Under the pieces are notes generated by a model. That model did no database searches and had not been told where the DNA came from. It saw only the letters and a program-made list of their open reading frames with translations. Of a stretch of DNA of 7,153 nucleotides, positions 1 to 6,801 are shown piece by piece. The stretch is from assembly GCA_021157745.1 (NCBI GenBank), contig JAGGWA010000118.1, positions 1-7,153 on the forward strand, in the 5' to 3' direction. Position 1 is the stretch's first letter, and each line of letters begins with the position of its first letter. The position numbers and the translations under genes were made by a program. Source of the stretch: Thermoplasmata archaeon. Its GTDB lineage: Archaea; Thermoplasmatota; E2; UBA202; JdFR-43.

Positions 1-839
1 CCTGTTTTTGGATCCTTAAGCTTTGGAAAGTCCCGCAGCACTTCTGTCATTTCGTTACCACGTTCTCCACATCCTATGTAGATAATGATGTCTGCATCGC
101 TCCATCTTGCCAGCTGGTGCTGCGAAACTGTTTTTCCTGTTCCGAAGCCGCCTGGTATGGCGGCTGTTCCTCCCTTCGCTATTGGAAAGAAAGTATCGAA
201 AACACGCTGTCCAGTTATAAGAGGAACAGTTGGTGGAAGCTTTTCTTTAAATGGGCGCTGCTGCCTTACTGGCCATGTTTGCAGCATTTTTATTTCCTTT
301 TCCTCTCCATTTGATTTGACGGTAGCGATGATGTCTTCAACTCTAAACTTTCCTTCTTCTATGCTTGTAACAACGCCATTTACACCAAAAGGAACCATTA
401 TGCGGTGCTCAACAATTGGAGTTTCTTTAACAACACCTATTATGTCTCCCTCTTTAACCTTTTCATTTTTCTTAACTTTGGGAACAAATTCCCATTTCTT
501 CTTTCTGTCTATTGCATGAACTTCTATGCCACGGGTAATAAATTCGCCAGCCATATCCATTATTTTTGGCAACGGACGTTGAATACCATCGTATATGGAC
601 GCAAGCAAGCCAGGAGCAAGCTCAACGGCGAGAGGCATTCCAGTATTTACAACAACATCTCCAGGCTTTAAGCCTGTTGTATCTTCATATACCTGTATCG
701 TTGCCCTATCTCCAACAAGCTCTATTATCTCGCCAACGAGCTTTTCCTCTCCAACTTTAACCAAATCATACATCTTTGCTCCTTTCATCTGCTTTGCTTT
801 TACAACTGGCCCAGCAACATCAACTATTTTTCCTTTCAT
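1..839 (-). CDS. atpA: A-type ATP synthase catalytic subunit A (3' end outside window)
   Basis: Catalytic, nucleotide-binding subunit of the A1 head, which makes ATP from ion flow (or hydrolyses it). The frame is open from ATG at 839 to the left edge: 279 complete codons of a protein usually near 580 residues. Seen: N-terminal beta-barrel (residues 1-75), the A-subunit-specific insert or bulge region (about 110-190, with [11 protein letters not shown] at 140-150), then the start of the nucleotide-binding domain. The P-loop is GGFGTGKT at 230-237, followed by SQHQLARW and the GCGERGNEM segment (257-264) that carries the catalytic glutamate. The family P-loop is usually GPFGSGKT, so two positions differ here (see findings). 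No intein interrupts the P-loop, a known intein site in some archaeal A subunits. The start is one base after the atpF stop and has an AGGGG site 6 bases upstream. Identification is secure. Confidence 0.97.
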   Translation of the reverse strand, partial: MKGKIVDVAGPVVKAKQMKGAKMYDLVKVGEEKLVGEIIELVGDRATIQVYEDTTGLKPGDVVVNTGMPLAVELAPGLLASIYDGIQRPLPKIMDMAGEFITRGIEVHAIDRKKKWEFVPKVKKNEKVKEGDIIGVVKETPIVEHRIMVPFGVNGVVTSIEEGKFRVEDIIATVKSNGEEKEIKMLQTWPVRQQRPFKEKLPPTVPLITGQRVFDTFFPIAKGGTAAIPGGFGTGKTVSQHQLARWSDADIIIYIGCGERGNEMTEVLRDFPKLKDPKT

Positions 840-840
840 T

Positions 841-1140
841 TTAATCCCCTATATCAACTCCTATAGCCCTTACAATAATCTTCCTTATTGTATCTTCCCT
901 TTCCATTTTTTCCTTTGCAGGAACTTCAACTATTACAGGCTTATCATGTATCAATCGGAAATATAAAATCTTATCCTTGATTTTCTCAGCATATTTTTCC
1001 TCTATCACAATTATATCAGCCTTTTCCACCATTTCATCAAACTTTTTCTCTATATCTTCCTCGCCATTTTCCGCAAAGCTTGCGCCGCCGAGCCTCATTA
1101 TTGTTATGAAATCCTCGCTGCCAATGCAACCAATCTTCAT
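841..1140 (-). CDS. atpF: A-type ATP synthase subunit F (central stalk)
   Basis: Small central-stalk subunit that binds the D subunit and couples rotation to the A/B head. The 99-residue length is typical. Seen: the opening [11 protein letters not shown] (Rossmann-like first strand and turn), the RLGG element at 16-19 that matches the family's F-x-L-G/A-G region, a second strand ADIIVIEE (about 41-48), a third strand PVIVEVP, and a C-terminal helix from [12 protein letters not shown] onwards. The ATG overlaps the atpC stop as ATGA (4 bases), and the stop is one base before atpA, so translation is probably coupled in both directions. A partial Shine-Dalgarno match (GGTGG, twice) lies 4 and 7 bases upstream. 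The position between C and A is the standard place for this gene. Confidence 0.93.
   Translation of the reverse strand: MKIGCIGSEDFITIMRLGGASFAENGEEDIEKKFDEMVEKADIIVIEEKYAEKIKDKILYFRLIHDKPVIVEVPAKEKMEREDTIRKIIVRAIGVDIGD
846..850 (-). promoter_or_regulatory. Shine-Dalgarno-like site of atpA
   Basis: On the minus strand AGGGG lies six bases before the atpA ATG, inside the last codons of atpF. It supports the ATG at 839 as the start. It is one of only two good ribosome-binding sites in the operon. Confidence 0.55.
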
Positions 1141-2171
1141 TCAACCACCACCAATCGTCTTGCAACATCTTGCATTTTCTCCGCAATTGCTTTAACAACG
1201 GCTTTTAAATTCCTTGCCTCAAATTCTTTCTCAACAACGAATCTTATTCCAACGCCTATTCCAAGAGGGTTATCATTTGCTATTTCTCTTGCAATTTTTA
1301 AAATTTGTTTATCTAAAGCCTTTTCAAAAGCTTCCACCCCATACTTTTCGAAATCTGCAACGGCATTTTTTAGATAATTGAAATATGATGTGCCCTCCAG
1401 CAAGGATACGATTTCATTAACATGCTCGACTTTCATAAGCTCTTTTAGCTTCCATTCCGGCAATTCCCATCCCTCGCCATACAAATATATTGGCATGTCG
1501 TAATACTTGCCTCTTAATATTGCCTTCAAATTTAAAATGTCAATAAGGCTTTTAACAAATCTATCTATAGCTTTCTTGTATCCTTTTGGAATTTTTACTT
1601 CAATTAAAAATCTTATTGCCTGCTTTTCAACATCTCTTTCTATTTCTTCCTCATTTTTTTGCAGATTAATATTCCATCCATACTCCTTCAATATTTCCTG
1701 AGCATTTTCTTTATTTGCTTTTATTTTTTCAATCATTTCTTTATTTTCTTCAAGCATTGCTTTATTTTCTATTTCTCTTTCTCCCTTCAAGGCAAGTATT
1801 GCTTCTTTAACTGCATAGCTATCCAGTTTCTTCATATATGCTTCATAAAAGGATGCAACGCTTTTTGGCGAATCATTCTTAGCCATGTTTATTATTCTGA
1901 ATAAGCTTTCATCTATGCTATCCTGCAATTCCTTCGCATTCTCTCCTTTTAAGATAAAATCCCTGCTGTAAAAATTGTTTTTCAGCTCCTCCAGACTTTT
2001 TGATTCTAGCAATCTTGCTATCTCTTTTTCTTTGAGAAAGGTTATTGGAATGGCGGAAAATTTTGCATTTGAATAAGAAAATTTTGATAAATAGACTAAA
2101 GGAGGGAGTATTTTTATTCCAACTGCTGTAGATATTGCAATGCCTATTATGGCAAATATTATTGTTTCCAT
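1137..2171 (-). CDS. atpC: A-type ATP synthase subunit C with hydrophobic N-terminus
   Basis: Subunit C (homologue of V-ATPase subunit d) is the funnel-shaped helical protein that seats the central stalk on the membrane ring. The protein has 344 residues. The core begins with SYSNAK at 32-37, equivalent to the Y-x-N-A-R/K opening of soluble C subunits. It continues as three mostly helical repeats, for example EIARLLESKSLEELKNNF (50-67), a charged helix near 120-165, and AKNDSP- and PEWKLKEL-type turns between helices. Before the core there is an extra segment of about 30 residues: IIFAIIGIAISTAVGI (4-19), then KILPPLVYLSKF, which looks like one membrane helix. The ATG overlaps the end of atpE by 13 bases and has no nearby Shine-Dalgarno site, so it is probably translated by coupling. 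No internal start would keep the core and drop the anchor: the first later methionine is beyond residue 90. Confidence 0.9.
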   Translation of the reverse strand: METIIFAIIGIAISTAVGIKILPPLVYLSKFSYSNAKFSAIPITFLKEKEIARLLESKSLEELKNNFYSRDFILKGENAKELQDSIDESLFRIINMAKNDSPKSVASFYEAYMKKLDSYAVKEAILALKGEREIENKAMLEENKEMIEKIKANKENAQEILKEYGWNINLQKNEEEIERDVEKQAIRFLIEVKIPKGYKKAIDRFVKSLIDILNLKAILRGKYYDMPIYLYGEGWELPEWKLKELMKVEHVNEIVSLLEGTSYFNYLKNAVADFEKYGVEAFEKALDKQILKIAREIANDNPLGIGVGIRFVVEKEFEARNLKAVVKAIAEKMQDVARRLVVVE

Positions 2172-2719
2172 AGTTTATCAGCTATTTTTATTCTCAACTC
2201 CTCTTTCATTCTTTCCAGCAGCGCATCGAATGTTGCATTTATTTCTTTACTTCCATCCTTACTTTTTATTATTACGCCTCCAATCGCATCTATTTTTCCT
2301 TTCACTTCCATTCCAATTTTCTTCGCTATTTCTTCATCTTCTTTACGAGAAATCAAAAGATATGCATCTTCTATCTCTTTCTTTGCTTCCTCTATCACCT
2401 TCTCAACATAATTTTTATATTGCTTCGATGGCAACTTCTTTAGCTTTTTTTTAATTTCTTCCATGCATTCATTTATCAATTTTTCTTTTGCCTCTATAAT
2501 ATGTTTGCTTGCATCTCTCCTTGCCATTGCAAGTATTTTATTTTTGGCAATATTCGCTTCTTTTTCAGCGCTTTTTATGATTTCCTCAGCCTTGCTTGCA
2601 GCCTCTCTCTTTGCTTCCTCTATTATTCTCTTTGCTTCCTCATTGGCTTTTTTTATTATTTCCTCTGCTTCCTTGGCAGCGTTGTTATTTATTTCCTGTA
2701 TCAAATCTTCGATTGCCAT
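2159..2719 (-). CDS. atpE: A-type ATP synthase subunit E (peripheral stalk)
   Basis: Peripheral-stalk subunit that pairs with H and ties the A/B head to AtpI, acting as a stator. The 186-residue protein has a long charged helix over residues 1-100 (repeats such as AEEIIKKANEEAKRIIEEAK) that would form the coiled coil with AtpH. A globular C-terminal domain follows, with GGVIIKSKDGSKEINATFDALLE around 146-168. This matches the family pattern G-G-V/I-x-x-x-S-x-D-G...N-T-F-x-A-R/L-L-E, followed by R-x-x-I-A-x-x-L near the end. The start is one base after the atpK stop, with no convincing ribosome-binding site. The end overlaps atpC by 13 bases. Do not confuse the name with bacterial atpE, which is the c subunit. 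Confidence 0.95.
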   Translation of the reverse strand: MAIEDLIQEINNNAAKEAEEIIKKANEEAKRIIEEAKREAASKAEEIIKSAEKEANIAKNKILAMARRDASKHIIEAKEKLINECMEEIKKKLKKLPSKQYKNYVEKVIEEAKKEIEDAYLLISRKEDEEIAKKIGMEVKGKIDAIGGVIIKSKDGSKEINATFDALLERMKEELRIKIADKLWKQ

Positions 2720-2720
2720 T

Positions 2721-3275
2721 TTAAAGCAGATTCAATCCACTCATCAGCAATATGGCTACAAGCAATCCAAAGATGGCTATTGTCTCTGGCATAACTGTAA
2801 ATATGATTCCACGAGCAGCAACTTCAGGATTTCTTCCTACAGATGCAATAGATGCGGAAGCAATGCTACCCTGATTTATTGCAGACAAGCCTGTTAAGCC
2901 AACCGTTAGTCCGATGAATATTGCGGCGGTTCCAATCCAAGGCGTGAGCGTTGTTTTGGGCGCGCCTCCGAGTAAGCCGGCGCCCATCATGAGTAGTATG
3001 GCGGTAAGCAATCCATATACGGACTGGGTCATTGGCAATACTTGCAGTACCAAAAGCCTTCCAAACAATTCTGGTTTCTCTGCTGTCACAGCTACTGCTG
3101 AGCTTCCTGCTATTGCAAGACCAATGGCAGAGGCAATCCCGGCTATGGCTGTTGCGAACATGCATCCCATTATTATGTTTGCCTTTACGCTTCCCTCGCT
3201 ATCATTCGCTGCCATTGCTGGCAGGGCAAGCATCACAAATATTCCCAATCCTATTATTATCGCTTTTCTCCTCAT
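2721..3275 (-). CDS. atpK: A-type ATP synthase membrane ring subunit K (proteolipid, duplicated hairpin)
   Basis: Rotor-ring subunit of the membrane motor, carrying ions past AtpI. The 184-residue protein has a signal-like N-terminus (MRRK, hydrophobic 5-18, ALPAMAA), then two helical hairpins, about residues 32-100 and 112-184. The first hairpin has LPMTQSVYG (80-88) and lacks the ion-binding carboxylate. The second has MPETIAIFG (162-170) with E164. From memory of the Enterococcus hirae NtpK structure, the Na+ ligands L61, T64, Q65, Q110 and E139, plus Y68, correspond here to L80, T83, Q84, Q135, E164 and Y87. The spacing Q135-E164 (29) is the same as in NtpK. This makes it a V-type c subunit with one site per four helices, likely binding Na+. 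The ATG overlaps the atpI stop as ATGA and has the best ribosome-binding site of the operon. Confidence 0.95.
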   Translation of the reverse strand: MRRKAIIIGLGIFVMLALPAMAANDSEGSVKANIIMGCMFATAIAGIASAIGLAIAGSSAVAVTAEKPELFGRLLVLQVLPMTQSVYGLLTAILLMMGAGLLGGAPKTTLTPWIGTAAIFIGLTVGLTGLSAINQGSIASASIASVGRNPEVAARGIIFTVMPETIAIFGLLVAILLMSGLNLL

Positions 3276-5218
3276 TTTATTTCCTCCGTATATTTTCTGG
3301 AAATTGAAAAGGGCTTATATCTTTTTCCGCCCCCCTCATAAAAACGATTGAAAAACTCAACATATTGAAGGCGTAAAGCATGTATTGCAGCCCCTAAAGA
3401 TTGAATGAGCAGGTTGGCGAGATGCGTTACAATTAAAACAATGGGTACAAGAACAATACCTATGTATGGAACGATTGTTGGAAGGAGTTGAGCGACGATA
3501 TTGAAAGCGAGAGCCATGCCCGCTGTCGCTAAACCCAAAGCCAGGAGGCGGGCGTAAGAAAGCCAGTCCCCAATATATCCAGTTATGTCGAAAAATCCAA
3601 GGGCACCTTTATCTTTAAAGAGAATGGCTAAGCCAATTATTGTAAGAGCATATGCAATGATTTTTTCAGAGCCACTCAGACTCCATAATCCAAGCAAGGA
3701 ACTGCCAATGAGCATGCCGCCGCCAATCTGCAACAAAAACCATGGAAATTGGTCAACAAAAATTGCTTTTACTTTCCTCCTCTTTATATTCTGATATATT
3801 CCAAGGATAAAGCCTGTATTTAGATGAGCCAAACCTATCAATAAAGCTATTCCAAGTATTATAACTGGCTTGTGTATGGCATCTATTGGAAGCTCTATTC
3901 CTGCTATATTTGCATGATATAGCGTTTTATTTGCATCATGGTATATAAAGCGGGGCACAAAATCCCCAAAAAATCCATTGAAAAGTATGCCAGTAAAAAT
4001 GTTTCCCAGTCCAAGCCACATCCCAATGAAAGACCATTGCTTTATGAATTCGCTTCTCCTGAATTTTATATAGGCGAGCAATGAAAGGAGAAATATGATT
4101 AAGCCATAGCCAGCATCACCAAGCATAAATGAAAAGAAGATTATGAAGGCTATGCCAATAAATAAGGTTGGATTCACCTCATCATATTTTGGAAGGGAGA
4201 AAAGCTCAACAAATGTTTCAAAAGGCTTTGCCCATTTTGGATTTTTTAAATGTATTGGCGCATCTTTTTCTCGAGGCACTTTCCTGGCATGAAAAGAACA
4301 CTTTTTATTGGTCGCATCTTCAACAATTTTTCTTAACTTTTTAACATTCTCGGAAAGAGCATAACCCTCTATGAAGAACGTGAATTTACTCTCTCCAAAA
4401 TATGCCTGTATTTCTTTCTCCTCTTTCTCAATATGTATCTCTTCCTTTATTGCGAAAAGCTCGAGTTTTTTCTTTTCATAAAGGCTTCTCATCTCTTTTA
4501 TTATTTCCTTCCTTTTTTTCTCCACATCTTTCAATTCCTTTTTGACTTCCTTGAGCAAATCTTTTGCAAATCCTTTTCCTTCAAGGCTTATCTCTTCTAT
4601 TTTTAATCTAGCCACCTCTTTTTCCATGCTCACCGGAGCAACTATTAAAACAGCATACTTTTCTTCCTTTTTTCCCCCAACTGGTTTAGAATACACTGTT
4701 GCATTTTCAAGCTTTATTGGTTTATCTGCTATCCCAAATTTTATTATTGTGTATCTCGACTTTCCAAGCCAGGATACATCTATGTTAAACAAAGAAAGAT
4801 ATTCCAAAGCCTCTATCTTTGCCTTCAACTCTTCCTTCTTTTCCTCCAGTCTTTCGATCTCTTCCTGATTTTTTATTACAACTCCCTCTATCTCTTCCAG
4901 CAATTTTTTGGCATCTTCAATTTTTTCTTCAAAACTTTTTTTCTTCACTTTAATTTTCTTTATTTCCTTCTGTTTGAGTAATTCTCTCAATCCCTTTTTT
5001 CTCTCATATCCTTTCAATATATCTATTATTCTGGCAAGCCTTAGCTCATAATGAGCACATTTCTCTACCAGCGGATCCATTTTTCCTTCTTCAAAAAATT
5101 CATTTTTTGCTTTTGTTATCTCCATCAATCCGCTTTCATGCAATTTTTTTATAACATGCTGACTATCTCTTTTGTGTAAAAGAATGTTGATCCTGCTCAT
5201 TTGAGAGGGCATCATCAT
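3272..5218 (-). CDS. atpI: A-type ATP synthase membrane subunit I (a-subunit homologue)
   Basis: Stator membrane subunit, homologue of the V-ATPase a subunit. It forms the ion half-channels against the AtpK ring. At 648 residues it has normal length. The N-terminal cytoplasmic half (1-345) has long charged helices (about 55-140 and 205-265) that bind the E/H stalks. The C-terminal half has about eight membrane segments starting at TLFIGIAFIIFFSFMLGDAGYG (350-371). Key residues seen: R557 in DWLSYARLLALGLA, matching the essential channel arginine (R735 of yeast Vph1, from memory), and R616 in HALRLQYVEFFNRFYEGGG, matching the second conserved arginine region LRLHWVEF. The start could be any of M1-M3 (three ATGs in a row) or M7. 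A weak GGAG lies 13 bases before M1. It begins one base after the atpH stop and ends in a 4-base overlap with atpK. Confidence 0.96.
   Translation of the reverse strand: MMMPSQMSRINILLHKRDSQHVIKKLHESGLMEITKAKNEFFEEGKMDPLVEKCAHYELRLARIIDILKGYERKKGLRELLKQKEIKKIKVKKKSFEEKIEDAKKLLEEIEGVVIKNQEEIERLEEKKEELKAKIEALEYLSLFNIDVSWLGKSRYTIIKFGIADKPIKLENATVYSKPVGGKKEEKYAVLIVAPVSMEKEVARLKIEEISLEGKGFAKDLLKEVKKELKDVEKKRKEIIKEMRSLYEKKKLELFAIKEEIHIEKEEKEIQAYFGESKFTFFIEGYALSENVKKLRKIVEDATNKKCSFHARKVPREKDAPIHLKNPKWAKPFETFVELFSLPKYDEVNPTLFIGIAFIIFFSFMLGDAGYGLIIFLLSLLAYIKFRRSEFIKQWSFIGMWLGLGNIFTGILFNGFFGDFVPRFIYHDANKTLYHANIAGIELPIDAIHKPVIILGIALLIGLAHLNTGFILGIYQNIKRRKVKAIFVDQFPWFLLQIGGGMLIGSSLLGLWSLSGSEKIIAYALTIIGLAILFKDKGALGFFDITGYIGDWLSYARLLALGLATAGMALAFNIVAQLLPTIVPYIGIVLVPIVLIVTHLANLLIQSLGAAIHALRLQYVEFFNRFYEGGGKRYKPFSISRKYTEEIK
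3282..3287 (-). promoter_or_regulatory. Strong Shine-Dalgarno site of atpK
   Basis: GGAGGA on the minus strand, with GGAGG seven bases before the atpK ATG, lies within the 3' end of atpI. It is the only full-length Shine-Dalgarno match in the operon. It fixes the start at 3275 and fits the need for many ring subunits per complex. Confidence 0.75.
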
Positions 5219-5219
5219 T

Positions 5220-5552
5220 TTAATCTATAAGCTCCAGAACAATTTCGTTTGCTATCTCTTTTATTTTTGCTTTTCCCTCGTTGTATATCCTCTCCGCCTC
5301 CTTTCTTCCCTCCTCCACTATTTTCTTTGCCTCCTCTTTTCCCTTCTTCTCCGCCTCCTTTATCAATTCATTTCTCTTTTTCTTTGCCTCTTCTACTATC
5401 TTCTCTGCCTCCTTTTTTGCTTTTTCCTTGGCTTTTGATATTATCCACTCTGCCTCTTTCTTTGCCTCCTCTATTCTCTTTATTGCATCCTCCTCACTCT
5501 TCTTAAGTAACTCCAATTCTTTAATCATTCTTATTGGCAAAGAAGATTTCAT
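5220..5552 (-). CDS. atpH: A-type ATP synthase subunit H (peripheral stalk coiled coil)
   Basis: Peripheral-stalk subunit that pairs with subunit E as a coiled coil between the head and AtpI. The protein has 110 residues, nearly all one highly charged helix with alanine and isoleucine in repeating positions (for example EEAKKEAEWIISKAKEKAKK). The 11-residue spacing of the repeats is the right-handed coiled-coil pattern known for this family. The C-terminus IANEIVLELID is more hydrophobic, as expected for contact with the head. It is the first gene of the atp cluster, one base before atpI, which is the normal place for H. I chose ATG 5552 because a TATA box sits 26-27 bases upstream, which would make the mRNA start at this codon. 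M9 (MIKELE) is an alternative. The call rests on position and coiled-coil pattern rather than catalytic motifs. Confidence 0.9.
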   Translation of the reverse strand: MKSSLPIRMIKELELLKKSEEDAIKRIEEAKKEAEWIISKAKEKAKKEAEKIVEEAKKKRNELIKEAEKKGKEEAKKIVEEGRKEAERIYNEGKAKIKEIANEIVLELID

Positions 5553-5573
5553 TTAAAATTTTTTTGCAAAATC

Positions 5574-5583
5574 ATTTATAAAA
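5574..5583 (-). promoter_or_regulatory. TATA box of the atp operon
   Basis: TTTTATAAAT on the minus strand, centred 26-27 bases before the atpH ATG. That is the usual archaeal TATA-to-start-site distance, so the transcript likely begins at or next to the ATG (leaderless). There is no ribosome-binding site before atpH, which agrees. No clear purine-rich BRE precedes it. It lies in the 54-base gap between fbp and atpH. Confidence 0.55.
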
Positions 5584-5591
5584 TAAGGTAG

Positions 5592-5596
5592 AAAAA
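5592..5596 (-). terminator. Possible U-tract terminator after fbp
   Basis: Short T run (CTTTTTC on the minus strand) eleven bases after the fbp stop. Archaeal RNA polymerase can stop at T-rich tracts without a hairpin. The run is short and directly before the atp TATA box, so read-through from fbp into atp remains possible. Confidence 0.25.
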
Positions 5597-5606
5597 GATG
5601 GAAATA

Positions 5607-6713
5607 TTATTCCACATCTTCAAATCTTCCTTTCAGTTTTTCCATTACTTTTGGAAGCGTTGTATATTCCATCTCCTCCAACGGCAGGCGATGAGGCTCA
5701 AACGGACCATGGCGGCGCATGTAGTCAGCTATTTCCTGCGCCTTCTGGCGGGCATAATCGAAAGCTGGATCGTCGAAGAGGTCTTCATAGCCCGTTATCA
5801 TTCCGTTCTTAACCTGGAAGCCTATTGCAATGACGCGAGGCGGTCCATCGAAGCGTGTGCATTTTGCTTGCTTATTCGCCACTGGCATTATTGGCCCGTT
5901 GTGGCTGCCGCGCATCCATCCTGAAACGAGGTGTGGAAAGGCAAAGGGCTCCAAGACTTCGCCTAAAGCAGGTAGCCCAGATTGAGCACGAACAGCAGCG
6001 ACAGGATCATCCTTGCCTATATACTCGCCTGCAATCTGGAAGAGTTTTTCAGTGGAAATGACTGCTACAGGCTCATCTTCTGGAAGACTGCTGCGAGGGA
6101 AAACACGTTTTATAACAAATCTTGATTTTGCTCCTATTAAAGCAAGCAGGTCATATGTTTCTTCTGGTGTATTGAGGAAAACGCGCTTGTGCTCCTTTAT
6201 GTCCCATACCTCAAATTTGAAGCCTGAATGAAGCTTTGGATCAATTATCAAGCCAGCTGTATTGAAGGGATCAGCAAATATTCTGTATATCGGCAGATTA
6301 AATGCTCCAGGCTCCGTTTTATCCATCATAAACGCCACGATAGGCTCACTCTTCCTTTCTGTGAATTCCATCTCAGCTATACCCGGACCAAGACCACGAA
6401 CATTCCCAGAGAAAGCATCTTTCAGCAAATCCTGTCCTGCACCATAAAAGCCAAGTTGCTTTGCAAGCTCGCTTGCTTCTTTAAAAACATTCCATGCAAG
6501 TCCATGCACTTCCTCACTATTCTCTCCTTTGTCATGTGTCATTATCAGCTCGAGATCATCTCCACAATTTGTAACAAAAAAATCTTTGATTATGCCCTGC
6601 TCCTTTGCCTCCTTCAACTTTTCTTTTGCAAGTTCTATCAATTTCTCATTCACTTTGGAATGTCCTGGGCAACCACCAACATCCGCCTTTATAATACTAA
6701 ATGTTGTTTTCAT
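5607..6713 (-). CDS. fbp: Bifunctional fructose-1,6-bisphosphate aldolase/phosphatase (FBPA/P, class V FBPase)
   Basis: One active site both condenses dihydroxyacetone phosphate with glyceraldehyde 3-phosphate and removes the 1-phosphate from fructose 1,6-bisphosphate, giving fructose 6-phosphate. This makes gluconeogenesis one-way. The protein has 368 residues. Seen against the Sulfolobus tokodaii enzyme (from memory): metal ligands D11, H18, D52, D53, D131, and D235-D236. The Schiff-base lysine and its tyrosine partner are K234 and Y231 in EYIGKDDP. RGLGPG (106-111), GWMRGSHNGP (265-274), RRHGPFEPHR (333-342) and EMEYTTLP with Y350 are also present. The open frame runs upstream to 6893, but the conserved MKTTFSIIKAD start at 6713 fits the family exactly, and the longer form would overlap the divergent gene. 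It uses more C-ending codons and CGC than the stalk genes, suggesting high expression. Confidence 0.97.
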   Translation of the reverse strand: MKTTFSIIKADVGGCPGHSKVNEKLIELAKEKLKEAKEQGIIKDFFVTNCGDDLELIMTHDKGENSEEVHGLAWNVFKEASELAKQLGFYGAGQDLLKDAFSGNVRGLGPGIAEMEFTERKSEPIVAFMMDKTEPGAFNLPIYRIFADPFNTAGLIIDPKLHSGFKFEVWDIKEHKRVFLNTPEETYDLLALIGAKSRFVIKRVFPRSSLPEDEPVAVISTEKLFQIAGEYIGKDDPVAAVRAQSGLPALGEVLEPFAFPHLVSGWMRGSHNGPIMPVANKQAKCTRFDGPPRVIAIGFQVKNGMITGYEDLFDDPAFDYARQKAQEIADYMRRHGPFEPHRLPLEEMEYTTLPKVMEKLKGRFEDVE

Positions 6714-6721
6714 AGATAGGG

Positions 6722-6769
6722 TATATAAAATTTCCTTAAAAACTTTGCCAGGATTTTTCCATAAAACAT
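6722..6769 (+). promoter_or_regulatory. Candidate promoter elements of the winged-helix gene
   Basis: Two plus-strand candidates precede the GTG at 6802: TATATAAA at 6722-6729, which would give a leader of about 50 bases, and ATAAAACAT at 6761-6769, which would give a leader of about 10 bases. I cannot choose between them. The elements interleave with the fbp promoter, so both genes share an 88-base divergent control region. I see no clear inverted repeat that would serve as an operator. Confidence 0.3.
6735..6747 (-). promoter_or_regulatory. BRE/TATA promoter of fbp
   Basis: Minus-strand CAAAG followed by TTTTTAAG. The TATA-like box is centred about 26 bases before the fbp ATG, and the purine-rich CAAAG sits where the TFB recognition element belongs. 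No ribosome-binding site precedes the ATG, so a leaderless mRNA is likely. A closer TATATA element (6722-6727) is only about 12 bases from the ATG, too near to serve this start. Confidence 0.45.
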
Positions 6770-6801
6770 AACATTTTTGAATTAAAATTGCATTCACCAT
6801 T

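Noticed and set aside
142..165. Possible intein in the AtpA P-loop
   Set aside because: The sequence reads through the P-loop without interruption. Insertion sites further along AtpA are outside the window.
85..519. Plus-strand frame of 144 codons opposite atpA
   Set aside because: The minus strand encodes a clear AtpA with P-loop and GER motif. The plus frame has no recognisable domain.
2463..2897. Plus-strand frames spanning atpE and atpK, with many hydrophobic Ala/Ser runs
   Set aside because: They are complements of coiled-coil and membrane-helix codons and cross two well-supported genes on the other strand.
5220..5552. Tandem DNA repeat within atpH
   Set aside because: The periodicity comes from hendecad coiled-coil codons (GAAGCxAAG-like). 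Units are diverged and not true DNA repeats.
5249..5556. Plus-strand open frames opposite atpH, rich in Pro/Ser/Phe
   Set aside because: They mirror the repetitive Lys/Glu/Ala coiled-coil codons of atpH. The composition is typical of an antisense shadow, with no domain or start signals.
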